Positions 18,276 through 26,402 of a DNA stretch of 64,000 nucleotides are shown here, in pieces. The stretch comes from Burkholderia sp. GAS332 (GTDB lineage Bacteria; Pseudomonadota; Gammaproteobacteria; Burkholderiales; Burkholderiaceae): positions 62,001 through 126,000 of the forward strand of contig FSRV01000002.1 of NCBI GenBank assembly GCA_900142905.1, written 5' to 3'. Within the stretch, counting starts at the first letter, position 1, and the number at the start of each line of letters is the position of its first letter. The notes under the pieces were generated by a model. That model saw only the letters and a list, made by a program, of their open reading frames with translations. It made no database searches and had not been told where the DNA came from. The translations under genes were made by a program, and so were the position numbers.

Positions 18276-20096
18276 GTGGCTTCCGGACCCGGTCTGGCTC
18301 AGTTTGCCGACGTTCCAGGCGATGCGATCAACTCGCTGCTGGCGCGGTATCGCGGTAATCCGCATGCACTCGTGCAGATTCTGCGTGAAGCGCAAGTGCA
18401 ACACGGTTGGCTGCCGCGCGCGATGCTGGCTGACCTGGCCGACGGGCTGGGTCTGACGCTGGCGCATGTGGAGGGCGTGGCGACGTTCTATCGGTTCTTT
18501 CATACCCAGCCGGTGGGCGAGTACCGCGTGCTCTTTAGCGACAACATCACCGACCGCATGCTCGGTAACGTGTCGTTGCTCACCGATCTGTGCCAGCGGC
18601 TCGGCGTTGAGCGTGGTCAGGTGCGCGCCGACGGCCGCGTCAGTGTGGATTTCTGCTCCTGCACGGGTTTGTGCGATCAAGGGCCGTCCTTGCTGATCAA
18701 TCATCATCAGGTCGTCACGCGGCTCGATGCCGCGCGGGTCGCCACGCTTGCGGCACTCATCGAAGCAAGGCTGCCGCTGGCCGACTGGCCGGCGGAATGG
18801 TCGCGCGTGAACGACCATGTGCGGCGCGCCGATGTTCTGCTCGCCACCTCGCTGCATCCGGGTGAGGCCATCGCGGCCGCGCTGGCGCGTGGCGTCCCCG
18901 CGCTGTTCGACGAGATGAAGCGCTCGAACCTCCGTGGACGCGGCGGCGCAGGCTTCGTCACCGGCATGAAATGGCAACTGTGCCGGGATGCAAAAGGCAG
19001 CGAACACTACATGGTGTGCAATGCCGACGAAGGCGAGCCGGGTACGTTCAAGGACCGCGTGTTGCTGTCACGCCATCCCGACATGGTTTTCGAAGGGATG
19101 ACGATTGGAGCGCTTGCCATCGGCGCCCGGCACGGCATGCTTTATCTACGTGGCGAGTATCGCTACCTGCTGGAGCCATTGCTCGACACGCTGCAACGCC
19201 GGCGCGACGCTCATCTGCTGGGAACGTCGATTCAGGGGCAGCCAGGTTTCGATTTCGATATCGAGATTCACGTCGGTGCCGGTGCCTACGTGTGCGGAGA
19301 AGAGTCGTCGCTGATCGAGTCGCTGGAAGGCAAGCGAGGCACACCGCGCATCCGGCCGCCATTCCCGGCTGAAAACGGCTACCTCGGACAGCCTACAGCG
19401 GTCGACAACGTCGAGACGCTGTGCGCCGCGACGCACATCGCGTTACAAGGCGGCGCATGGTGGGCGGCTATCGGCACACCGAAGTCCACCGGCACGAGCG
19501 TTCATTCGGTGTCGGGAGACTGCGATCGACCGGGCATCTACGAGTATCCGATGGGCACCAGCGTCGATCGGATTCTGGACGATTGCGGCGCGCGCGATAC
19601 CCAGGCGGTGCAGGTCGGCGGTCCCTCCGGCAAGTGCTTGTCTGCCCTCGAGTTCGGTCGTCGGATCGCGTTCGAAGATGTGCCGACGGCAGGTGCATTC
19701 ATGGTGTTCAACCGTTCGCGCGACATGTTCGAAGTGGCCCGCAACTATGCGGGCTTTTTCGCTGAAGAGAGTTGCGGATTTTGCACGCCTTGCCGTGTCG
19801 GCACGGCGCTGGTCGTCAAGACCATGGACAAGCTCGCGGCTGGGCGGGGCTCACGGCGCGACGTCGATGTGCTTTCCGACATCGACAGCCTGATGCACGG
19901 CACGACCCACTGCGGTCTGGGCGGTGCGGCCTGCAACGCCTTGCACGACACCATCGTCAAATTCCGTCCTGCCTACGAGCGACGCTTGCAGTCACTGCGG
20001 TTCGAGCCGGCCTTCGATCTCGATGCCGAACTGGCGGACGCGCGCCGTCTGACCGGCAGAGACGATGCGGCGACGCATCTGGAGACCCCGTCATGA
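18276..20096 (+). CDS. hoxF: NAD-reducing hydrogenase diaphorase subunit HoxF
   Basis: The product has 606 residues, close to Cupriavidus HoxF (about 600). A NuoE-like N-terminal domain (1-160) is fused to a NuoF-like core: FMN/NAD loops GRGGAGFVTGMKW and NADEGEPGTFKDR (about 215-255), and a [4Fe-4S] motif ESCGFCTPCRVG near 500 with the fourth cysteine in HCGLGG. The NuoE part keeps CSCTGLC but lacks the first cysteine pair of true NuoE, as I recall for HoxF. It passes electrons between NAD(H) and HoxU. Translation starts at GTG 18276 behind a very strong GAGGAGGG. Its stop overlaps the hoxU start (ATGA). Confidence 0.94.
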   Translation: MASGPGLAQFADVPGDAINSLLARYRGNPHALVQILREAQVQHGWLPRAMLADLADGLGLTLAHVEGVATFYRFFHTQPVGEYRVLFSDNITDRMLGNVSLLTDLCQRLGVERGQVRADGRVSVDFCSCTGLCDQGPSLLINHHQVVTRLDAARVATLAALIEARLPLADWPAEWSRVNDHVRRADVLLATSLHPGEAIAAALARGVPALFDEMKRSNLRGRGGAGFVTGMKWQLCRDAKGSEHYMVCNADEGEPGTFKDRVLLSRHPDMVFEGMTIGALAIGARHGMLYLRGEYRYLLEPLLDTLQRRRDAHLLGTSIQGQPGFDFDIEIHVGAGAYVCGEESSLIESLEGKRGTPRIRPPFPAENGYLGQPTAVDNVETLCAATHIALQGGAWWAAIGTPKSTGTSVHSVSGDCDRPGIYEYPMGTSVDRILDDCGARDTQAVQVGGPSGKCLSALEFGRRIAFEDVPTAGAFMVFNRSRDMFEVARNYAGFFAEESCGFCTPCRVGTALVVKTMDKLAAGRGSRRDVDVLSDIDSLMHGTTHCGLGGAACNALHDTIVKFRPAYERRLQSLRFEPAFDLDAELADARRLTGRDDAATHLETPS

Positions 20097-20824
20097 ATGC
20101 CCTCGCCAAACCTGCCGCTGCCACCGTCACCTTCTCGCTCGACGGTGAGGAGGTGCCCTTCGAGCCGGGCGAAACGATCTTGCAGGCAGCGCGGCGGGCG
20201 GGCCGTTACATCCCGCACCTGTGCTGGCATCCGGACTTTCATCCGCAGGGCTCATGCCGTGTGTGCACCGTGAAAGTCAAGGGCCGCCCCGGCTCGGCCT
20301 GTACCCTCCCCGCCGCTGCAGGCGAGGTGGTCGAAAGCAACACAGATGAGCTCAATGCCGAGCGCAAGATGCTGTTGCAGATGCTGTTTGTCGAAGGCAA
20401 TCACTTTTGTCCGTCCTGCGAAAAAAGCGGCAACTGTCTGCTGCAGGCCACGGCCTATGAGATGAACATGGAGGACGTGCTGTTCCAGGAGTTCTATCCA
20501 CGCCGCCCCATCGACGCGAGCCATGCCGACGTCATGATCGACTTCAACCGCTGCATCTTATGCGAGTTGTGTGTGCGCGCGAGTCATGACATCGACGGCA
20601 AGGATGTGTTCGCCATCGCCGGGCATGGCATCGGCACGCACCTGGTGGTCAACAGCATGAGCGGCAAGCTGGCCGATACCGACCTGGCCGTCACCGACCG
20701 GGCCGCGAATATCTGCCCGGTGGGCGCGATCCTGCCCAAACGGCGCGGCTTTGTGATCCCGATCGGGGAGCGCCGCTACGACCCGCACACGGCTGCCGAT
20801 CCCGACACTCAGGAGGCCTCATGA
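20093..20824 (+). CDS. hoxU: NAD-reducing hydrogenase diaphorase subunit HoxU
   Basis: The product has 243 residues, matching the NuoG N-terminal fragment typical of HoxU. Residues 10-90 hold a plant-type [2Fe-2S] domain with CWHPDFHPQGSCRVC. The HFCPSCEKSGNC segment supplies the His/Cys-ligated [4Fe-4S] cluster near 105-115. CILCELC and ICPVGAI form a further [4Fe-4S] site. It wires HoxF to the hydrogenase module HoxYH. It overlaps hoxF and hoxY by four bases at each end, so the three are translationally coupled. Confidence 0.94.
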   Translation: MNALAKPAAATVTFSLDGEEVPFEPGETILQAARRAGRYIPHLCWHPDFHPQGSCRVCTVKVKGRPGSACTLPAAAGEVVESNTDELNAERKMLLQMLFVEGNHFCPSCEKSGNCLLQATAYEMNMEDVLFQEFYPRRPIDASHADVMIDFNRCILCELCVRASHDIDGKDVFAIAGHGIGTHLVVNSMSGKLADTDLAVTDRAANICPVGAILPKRRGFVIPIGERRYDPHTAADPDTQEAS

Positions 20825-21396
20825 ACACGGTCACGAGCGTCGACGCAGCCCACCAACCACGCAAGTGGAAGGTGGCGACCGTGTCGCTGGCGGGGTGCTT
20901 CGGTTGCCACACGTCCTTCCTCGATATCGACGAGCGCCTGCTGGCGTTGATCGAGCACGTCGAGTTCGACCGCTCGCCGCTGACCGACATCAAGGAAGTC
21001 GGCAAATGCGATATCGGTTTGATCGAAGGCGGCGTGTGCAACTCCGAGAACGTGCTGGTGCTGCGTGCGTTTCGCGCCAACTGCAAGACGCTGGTGGCGA
21101 TGGGAGCTTGCGCGATCAATGGCGGTCTGCCGGCGGAGCGCAACCGCTTCGATCTGGCCGGCCTGCTCGACGAGGTCTACCACGATCGTGCCGGCTTGAG
21201 CGAGGACAGTGAGATTCCGAACGATCCTGAACTGCCGCTCTTGCTCCGGCAAGTGCGCCCCATTCACGCGGTCGTTCATGTGGATTACTTTCTGCCCGGC
21301 TGCCCGCCCTCGGCGGATGCCTTCTGGAGCTTTCTGAACGACCTGATGGCCGGGCGCACGCCGCACCTGACCCCTGCACTGATGCACTACGACTAA
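20821..21396 (+). CDS. hoxY: NAD-reducing [NiFe] hydrogenase small subunit HoxY
   Basis: The product has 191 residues, short as for soluble group 3d hydrogenases, with no Tat signal. The cluster cysteines are visible in SLAGCFGCHTSFLD (about 24-37), GGVCNSEN, MGACAINGG and PGCPPSAD; these hold the single [4Fe-4S] cluster next to the active site. It overlaps hoxU by ATGA and precedes hoxH by 20 bp. Together with HoxH it forms the hydrogen-splitting module of the cytoplasmic enzyme. Confidence 0.94.
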   Translation: MNTVTSVDAAHQPRKWKVATVSLAGCFGCHTSFLDIDERLLALIEHVEFDRSPLTDIKEVGKCDIGLIEGGVCNSENVLVLRAFRANCKTLVAMGACAINGGLPAERNRFDLAGLLDEVYHDRAGLSEDSEIPNDPELPLLLRQVRPIHAVVHVDYFLPGCPPSADAFWSFLNDLMAGRTPHLTPALMHYD

Positions 21397-21416
21397 GCGC
21401 CGGAGACCAAACCGCC

Positions 21417-22931
21417 ATGAGCTTCGACCTCGAGACCGCCGCCAACCCAACGGGCCTGCGCCGGATAGCCATCGACCCGGTTTCGCGCGTCGAAGGACAC
21501 GGCAAGGTGACGATCCTGCTCGACGATCAGCAGCGCGTGCAGCAAGTGCGTCTGCACATCGTCGAATTCCGCGGCTTCGAGAAATTCATCGAAGGCCGGC
21601 CTTACTGGGAAGTCCCGGTGATGGTGCAGCGCCTGTGCGGCATTTGCCCAGTGTCGCATCAACTCGCGGCGTGCAAGGCGATGGACCGGGTCGTGGGCGC
21701 GCAACCCATCACGCGCAGCGCGGAGAAAATCCGCCGGCTGATGCACTACGGCCAAGTCATGCAATCGCACGCACTGCACTTTTTCTACCTGGCGTCGCCC
21801 GACCTGCTGTTCGGGTTCGACTCCGACGTGAACTTGCGCAACATTGTCGGCGTGGCGCGGGCGCATCCCGACATCGCCAGAAAAGGCATTCTGTTGCGCA
21901 AGTTCGGCCAGGAACTGATTCGTGTGACGTCGGGAAAACGTATCCATGGCACCGGTTCGGTACCGGGCGGCATGAACAAGCCTGTCAGCCAGGCGGATCG
22001 CGACATGCTCTACAAAGACGTGGATCAAATGATCGCGTGGGCGGCCGAAGCGGTGGACGTCGTCAAGCAGTTACACGCGCAAAACCGGACCCTTTACGAC
22101 AGCTTCGGTAGCTTCCGCTCGAACATGCTGTCGCTGGTGCGCGCGGACGGTGCGATGGATCTCTACGACGGCGTGTTGCGCGCTCGCGATGCAGACGGCA
22201 AGATCATGTTCGATGGCATAAGCGACCAGCGCTACATGGATCTGATCGAGGAAGAGACGCGTTCCTGGACCTACATGAAGTTTCCGAATCTGCGCAGCAT
22301 GGGCCGCGAAACCGGCTGGTACCGCGTCGGACCGCTCGCGCGCGTGCAGAACTGCGACTTTATCCCGAGCCCTCTGGCCGAAGCGCAGCGCAAGGAGTTC
22401 ATCGACTGGGGTAAAGGTGCGCCGGTTCATGCGACGCTCGCTTACCACTGGGCACGCATGATCGAGGTGCTCCACGCGGTGGAGGTCATCAGGGATCTGC
22501 TTGACGATCCGGACATCCTGCAAGGCGAATTGATGGCGGGCGGTGAGCGCCAGGGCGGTGGCGTAGGTATCATCGAAGCGCCGCGCGGCACGCTGATTCA
22601 CGACTACCGCGTGGGGCCCGATGATCTCGTCACGATGTGCAATCTGATCGTCTCCACGACGCACAACAACCAGGCCATGAACGAGGCCGTGCGTTCGGTG
22701 GCGCGCGAGTATCTGGACGGCAAAGAACTGACCGAAGGCTTGCTCAATCGCATCGAAGTCGCCATTCGTGCCTTTGATCCATGCCTCTCATGTGCCACCC
22801 ACGCATTAGGGCGCATGCCGCTAGATGTGGTGCTGATGGGCGCCGACGGCGAACCGCTCGACCATGTCACCAAGTCGTACGACGGCCCGGTCGTGCACCT
22901 TCCGGCGGGATCCGTGGGCCTTCGCGCATGA
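21417..22931 (+). CDS. hoxH: NAD-reducing [NiFe] hydrogenase large subunit HoxH
   Basis: The product has 504 residues and carries the Ni-Fe active site. Both ligand motifs are complete: RLCGICPVSH (about residues 75-84) and DPCLSCATH near the C-terminus. About 40 residues follow that last His; this tail is the extension normally removed by the HoxW protease after nickel insertion. The enzyme should oxidise H2 to reduce NAD+, or release H2 from NADH under anoxia. It follows hoxY by 20 bp and overlaps hoxW by four bases. The HypA-F factors needed for maturation are not in this window and must lie elsewhere if the enzyme is active. Confidence 0.95.
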   Translation: MSFDLETAANPTGLRRIAIDPVSRVEGHGKVTILLDDQQRVQQVRLHIVEFRGFEKFIEGRPYWEVPVMVQRLCGICPVSHQLAACKAMDRVVGAQPITRSAEKIRRLMHYGQVMQSHALHFFYLASPDLLFGFDSDVNLRNIVGVARAHPDIARKGILLRKFGQELIRVTSGKRIHGTGSVPGGMNKPVSQADRDMLYKDVDQMIAWAAEAVDVVKQLHAQNRTLYDSFGSFRSNMLSLVRADGAMDLYDGVLRARDADGKIMFDGISDQRYMDLIEEETRSWTYMKFPNLRSMGRETGWYRVGPLARVQNCDFIPSPLAEAQRKEFIDWGKGAPVHATLAYHWARMIEVLHAVEVIRDLLDDPDILQGELMAGGERQGGGVGIIEAPRGTLIHDYRVGPDDLVTMCNLIVSTTHNNQAMNEAVRSVAREYLDGKELTEGLLNRIEVAIRAFDPCLSCATHALGRMPLDVVLMGADGEPLDHVTKSYDGPVVHLPAGSVGLRA

Positions 22932-23443
22932 ACGCCCCGCTGCTGGTGTTCGGATGGGGCAACCTGAGCCGCGGCGACGACGCGCTCGGCGCCTTGTTCG
23001 TCCAGCAGCTAAGCGCGCTGTCCGGGGCCGCAACGGGCATCAGCGTGGATTTTCTGGAGGACTATCAGCTACAGATCGAGCACGCGCTCGACCTCGTGTC
23101 TCGCGAGCATGTGCTGTTCGTCGACGCCAGCCTGAGTTGCGCGGCCCCCTTCGAGGTGACCCTGCTGCGCGCATCGCGCGACGCCAGCTTTACGACTCAC
23201 GCCATCTCGCCAGCCTCGGTGATGCAGGTGTACCGCGACCTTTACCGCACTGAACCTCCGCCATGCACGCTGCTGGCGATCCGTGGAATGCGTTTCGAAC
23301 TGGGGGAGCCGCCCGGACGCGAGGCGCTCGACCATCTGGCGCAGGCGCTGGCGTGGGGGCAGGGCTGGCTGACAGCGCCTGGTTCGACAGACGGCGGCGC
23401 GAGGACGAACGACGGCGTGAGCGCTGCGGTGATTACCGTATAA
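22928..23443 (+). CDS. hoxW: Hydrogenase maturation protease HoxW
   Basis: The product has 171 residues. GWGNLSRGDDALG (about 9-21) is the hallmark of HyaD/HoxW/HycI endopeptidases, with the nickel-sensing acidic residues; a second conserved Asp lies in LVSREHVLFVDAS. It removes the HoxH C-terminal tail once nickel is in place. ATG 22928 overlaps the hoxH stop (ATGA); the longer upstream frame reads through the hoxH end and is not real. It is the last gene of the operon begun at 12727: the next gene is 124 bp away with its own ribosome site. Confidence 0.9.
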   Translation: MNAPLLVFGWGNLSRGDDALGALFVQQLSALSGAATGISVDFLEDYQLQIEHALDLVSREHVLFVDASLSCAAPFEVTLLRASRDASFTTHAISPASVMQVYRDLYRTEPPPCTLLAIRGMRFELGEPPGREALDHLAQALAWGQGWLTAPGSTDGGARTNDGVSAAVITV

Positions 23444-23567
23444 GCCGCGAATTAGTGTCCACGCGCCGCAGATAGCCGGCAGTTTGTACGCTGACGTACC
23501 GCTTCCGGAGTCGATCGAGCGTAGTGTGAGAGTCGCTATCTGAAGAAGCAGAACCGGAGTATCGAAC

Positions 23568-24377
23568 ATGCTGCGCAATATAGAGTTTTTGCAGGGATCC
23601 ACCGTCAGGGCGAGCGACGGCGACGTCGGAACCGTCACGCAAGTCTATTTCGATGACGAAGCGTGGGGCGTGCGCTATCTGGTGGTCGAAACAGGCGACT
23701 GGCTCAGGGACCGGCAGGTGCTGATTTCCCCGTATGCCGTTTCTCACACGGATCCTGGTTCAAGCGTCGTGCACGTGAAACTGACGCGGCAACAGGTGCG
23801 CGACAGTCCGAATATCGACGCGCATAAGCCCGTGTCGCGTCAGCATGAGATCCAGTACCTGCGGTACTACGGCTATCCGACGTATTGGGGAGGGGCAAAC
23901 GTATGGGGGATGGGGGCCTATCCCGCCTTCGACGGAATCTCTGCAACGGCGGCGCTGCCATTGGGCGTTTCTCCGCTTGTCGACCCGGACCCCGAGGCCG
24001 ATGAGCCGCCGGCGGACACCCATCTGCGTAGCACCGAAGCGGTGAAGGGTTATCACATCGAAACGATCGACGGCACGATTGGTCACGTTTCCGGCTTCAT
24101 CTTCGACGATGAAACCTGGGTCATACGCTACCTGACCGTCGATACGCGCAACTGGTGGCCTGGCGGCAAGGAAGTCCTGCTGGCGACAGAATGGATCGAG
24201 CTGATCGACTGGTTCGGCTCAACCGTTTCCACGACGCTGACGCGCGATGCGATCAAGCAAAGCCCAGCGTACGACGATGCGATTCCGGTCAACCGGGATT
24301 ACGAAACGGCACTGTACGAGTTTTACGGCAGGGAGGGCTATTGGTCGAAGGAGAGGGCGGCTTTGCCGAGTGAGTGA
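23568..24377 (+). CDS. Double PRC-barrel protein, paralogue of the 5860 gene
   Basis: The product has 269 residues with two PRC-barrel halves: VGTVTQVYFDDEAWGVRYLVV (about 21-41) and IGHVSGFIFDDETWVIRYLTVD (about 170-191), both matching the 5860 protein closely. The linker holds a Gly/Tyr/Trp-rich stretch (YWGGANVWGMGAYPAF) and an acidic segment PEADEPPADT. No signal peptide is seen. ATG 23568 follows CCGGAG. Function is unknown; PRC barrels often act as docking domains. It lies just after the hox operon and may be read from it or from its own promoter in the 124-bp gap. Confidence 0.83.
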   Translation: MLRNIEFLQGSTVRASDGDVGTVTQVYFDDEAWGVRYLVVETGDWLRDRQVLISPYAVSHTDPGSSVVHVKLTRQQVRDSPNIDAHKPVSRQHEIQYLRYYGYPTYWGGANVWGMGAYPAFDGISATAALPLGVSPLVDPDPEADEPPADTHLRSTEAVKGYHIETIDGTIGHVSGFIFDDETWVIRYLTVDTRNWWPGGKEVLLATEWIELIDWFGSTVSTTLTRDAIKQSPAYDDAIPVNRDYETALYEFYGREGYWSKERAALPSE

Positions 24378-24400
24378 ATGACCGCACCATGCGTACCAAT

Positions 24401-24417
24401 GCCGGAGGATATCCGGC
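24401..24417 (+). terminator. Weak hairpin after the PRC-barrel gene
   Basis: GCCGGA (24401-24406), a five-base loop and TCCGGC (24412-24417) form a 6-bp stem followed only by CTTTACG. It could close transcription of the redox island but lacks a T run. Confidence 0.25.
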
Positions 24418-24471
24418 CTTTACGGGTCACGCGCCTTCACGAAAGGTCGTGACCTGTTTGTCTTGCCCACG

Positions 24472-24588
24472 CTAGATGGCGCGCAGATCGGGCAACAGCC
24501 GGTCGATTTCGCGTCTCACGACGCCGTAGTATTCGCAGACATGCTTCTCCAGCCGCGGTCTTTCCAGCACCTCGATATGGCCATATAA
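24472..24588 (-). pseudogene. Remnant of a Crp/Fnr-family regulator (C-terminus only)
   Basis: Read on the minus strand to the TAG at 24472-24474, about 39 residues remain: YGHIEVLERPRLEKHVCEYY, then VVRREIDRLLPDLRAI. The pattern I-E-V-x-D/E-R-x2-L-E-x2-x-C-E-x-Y-x-V-V-x-x-E-x-D-R-L-L-P is the usual end of Burkholderia and rhizobial Crp/Fnr regulators. No start, cyclic-nucleotide domain or helix-turn-helix is present upstream in this frame, which runs out of frame into the neighbouring small gene. It is judged a truncated relic from remembered family features. Confidence 0.55.
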
Positions 24589-24598
24589 GGCAACCGAA

Positions 24599-24874
24599 CT
24601 AAACGGAGCTGACGCCGAACACGCCGGTCGTCAAATCATGCTCGAATTCGGCGTGCCACGCTGTGCCCTGGCCAGCAGCATAAACAGCAGACTTATCATT
24701 GCTCCGTCGAGTCACCCTGACTTGTCGGCGAATCAGGCCCGCACTAGCGCCAGCCGGGTACTGATCTTCGTCACAGATGTCGAAATCGATCATATCGAAG
24801 CCGTGGCTGGCGAAAATTGACTCCGCGTCGGCTTGCTCGTCTTCACTGAATTCATGAAACAGATTCGTGACCAT
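24599..24874 (-). CDS. Small acidic protein of unknown function
   Basis: The product has 91 residues from ATG 24874 (MVTNLFHEFSEDEQ). A longer in-frame start at 24955 adds residues of poor quality. The protein is acidic in the first half (DFDICDEDQYPAG) and ends GVFGVSSV. It has no membrane segment or signal peptide. Composition and codon use look like a real protein rather than a shadow, but I do not recognise a family. Its end lies about 10 bp from the Crp/Fnr remnant, on the same strand, suggesting a deletion or insertion brought the two together. Confidence 0.5.
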   Translation of the reverse strand: MVTNLFHEFSEDEQADAESIFASHGFDMIDFDICDEDQYPAGASAGLIRRQVRVTRRSNDKSAVYAAGQGTAWHAEFEHDLTTGVFGVSSV

Positions 24875-25095
24875 GTGCGCCGTCCGGTTATAAGATGAGC
24901 CAACTCTCGCTACGATCCCCAATGTCTGTAAGCAAGTCTGTACGGTAACGTTCAAGGTGACTAGCTAGGAACGTGGAAGCTACGGTCCTACACGACTGAA
25001 GACCTGGCAACCGGGCAGAAGACCGATCTGTTCGGCGCGCACCCAACCGGCTATCTATCGGGAGTCGTTCCCGCAAAAACGACTCCTGTGCCGCC

Positions 25096-25566
25096 TCAGA
25101 ACGGCTTGGTCGGCAAATACTTTCCGTCGAGTGTGATCACGGCACGCGAGCCGCCTTCCGGATCGTCGATCTTCTTGATGTCGAGCTTGAAATTGATTGC
25201 GCTGATGATGCCGTCTCCGAACTTCTCATGAACCAGCGCCTTTAGCGTCGAACCGTAAATCTGCACCATCTCGTAGAACCGGTAGATCGTCGGATCGGTC
25301 GGCACGCCGCCCGGGATGCTGCCGCGCACCGGAATTGTCTGCAGCAGGCGCACCGCGTCTTCGCCCAAGTCCAGTTTGTCGGCCACGACCTTGGCGGCGT
25401 CCGCCGGCAGCGGATGCTGGCCGAGCAGCGCGGCGGTGACGAATGCGATGCTGAGGCCCGTGCCTTCGGTGAGCTGCTCGAACGTCAGGTTCTTGCGGAC
25501 CTTCGCGTCGATGATCGCGTCGGCCAGGGCTTCGCGGGGGAATTGGCTGTATTGAGATTGCGTCAT
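25096..25566 (-). CDS. cynS: Cyanate hydratase (cyanase)
   Basis: The product has 156 residues, the same length as E. coli CynS. It catalyses the bicarbonate-dependent breakdown of cyanate to ammonia and CO2 in the cytoplasm. An N-terminal helical DNA-binding-like domain (1-85) precedes the catalytic domain, where [15 protein letters not shown] carries the active-site Arg and Glu and DGIISAINF the active-site Ser. AAGGAG at 25574-25579 sits 7 nt from ATG 25566 but only one base from the upstream ATG 25572, so 25566 is the better start. It follows cynT by 42 bp in the same direction and is probably co-transcribed with it. Confidence 0.95.
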   Translation of the reverse strand: MTQSQYSQFPREALADAIIDAKVRKNLTFEQLTEGTGLSIAFVTAALLGQHPLPADAAKVVADKLDLGEDAVRLLQTIPVRGSIPGGVPTDPTIYRFYEMVQIYGSTLKALVHEKFGDGIISAINFKLDIKKIDDPEGGSRAVITLDGKYLPTKPF

Positions 25567-25608
25567 GATCATGCTCCTTGAGATGGACTGAAGTTGAAAA
25601 GCAGGGGT

Positions 25609-26280
25609 TCAGGCAGCGAGGGTGAGTCGAGCCGGGGTTGCACAAACTTGCGGATGCTCCGCGAGAGAAACGAAGCGGTTCGTCGTGCCGTCGAGCGTAT
25701 CGATCGAGCCGGTTTCGATGTCGTACACCCATCCGTGCAGGGCCAGATGTCCTTGTTCGAGCGCGAGTCGCACGGAGGGATGAGTCTTGATGTTGGCAAG
25801 CTGGGCGACCACGTTTTCGCGGACCATCGAGTCGACCCGGTCCCGTTCGCTCTTGTGCTCACGCGCCTCGTTGACGACTTTCGCGGAATCCGCGTAATGC
25901 AGCCAATTGCGCACGGCCGGCATGTGGTCCATGCACTTGCAGGTAGCAATGGCCGTCATCGCACCGCAATCGGAGTGACCGCAAATCACCACATCGGTGA
26001 CGGCGAGCGCGGCGACCGCGTATTCGATCGTGGCGGACACGCCGCCCGGTTCCGGGCCATACGACGGCACGATGTTGCCGGCGTTACGGATCACGAACAG
26101 GTCGCCCGGCTCGCGCTGCGTGACGAGTTCCGGTACGAGCCGGCTGTCCGAGCACGAGATGAACAAGGTACGCGGGTGCTGGCTCGTGGCCAGTTGCTTG
26201 AAAAGCTCGGAGCGCTGCGGGAACGCGTCGCGCTGGAACTTCAGGAAGCCGTCAATGATGTCTTGCATGTTTCGCTCCAT
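25609..26280 (-). CDS. cynT: Beta-class carbonic anhydrase of the cyanate operon
   Basis: The product has 223 residues, typical for CynT. The zinc site of beta carbonic anhydrases is complete: CSDSRL (Cys and Asp), then GHSDCGAM (His and Cys) about 60 residues later, with FVIRNAGN between. It recycles CO2 to the bicarbonate that cyanase consumes, preventing bicarbonate loss during cyanate detoxification. It is the first gene of cynTS and is divergent from cynR across a 122-bp regulatory gap. Confidence 0.94.
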   Translation of the reverse strand: MERNMQDIIDGFLKFQRDAFPQRSELFKQLATSQHPRTLFISCSDSRLVPELVTQREPGDLFVIRNAGNIVPSYGPEPGGVSATIEYAVAALAVTDVVICGHSDCGAMTAIATCKCMDHMPAVRNWLHYADSAKVVNEAREHKSERDRVDSMVRENVVAQLANIKTHPSVRLALEQGHLALHGWVYDIETGSIDTLDGTTNRFVSLAEHPQVCATPARLTLAA

Positions 26281-26336
26281 CGGGGTTGTTCGCGGGGGGT
26301 ATTGCGAACCGATGGACGAAGAATGCGCCGCTCAAA

Positions 26337-26374
26337 CTATAGTGTCCAAGACCGGTTTATTATTCTCCCTATAG
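26337..26374. promoter_or_regulatory. Candidate CynR operator in the cynT-cynR gap
   Basis: CTATAG occurs at 26337-26342 and again at 26369-26374, 32 bp apart (about three helical turns); the second is inside the 8-bp palindrome CCTATAGG. LysR-type regulators bind such spaced sites between divergent genes. Inference from position and symmetry only. Confidence 0.4.
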
Positions 26375-26402
26375 GCAACACCAATAGTTAGAGGGGGACC
26401 CC

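Noticed and set aside
17388..19007. 539-codon minus-strand frame over adh and hoxF
   Set aside because: It is the antisense shadow of two well-conserved genes, His/Arg/Gln-rich, and has no homology-like motifs.
23480..23545. Possible fifth copy of the shared promoter element before the PRC-barrel gene at 23568
   Set aside because: CTGACGTACCGCTTCCGGAG only resembles the element if a gap is inserted, and the nearest TATC-type -10 is about 35 bp from CTTCC instead of 33; it lacks the invariant TGAGTA.
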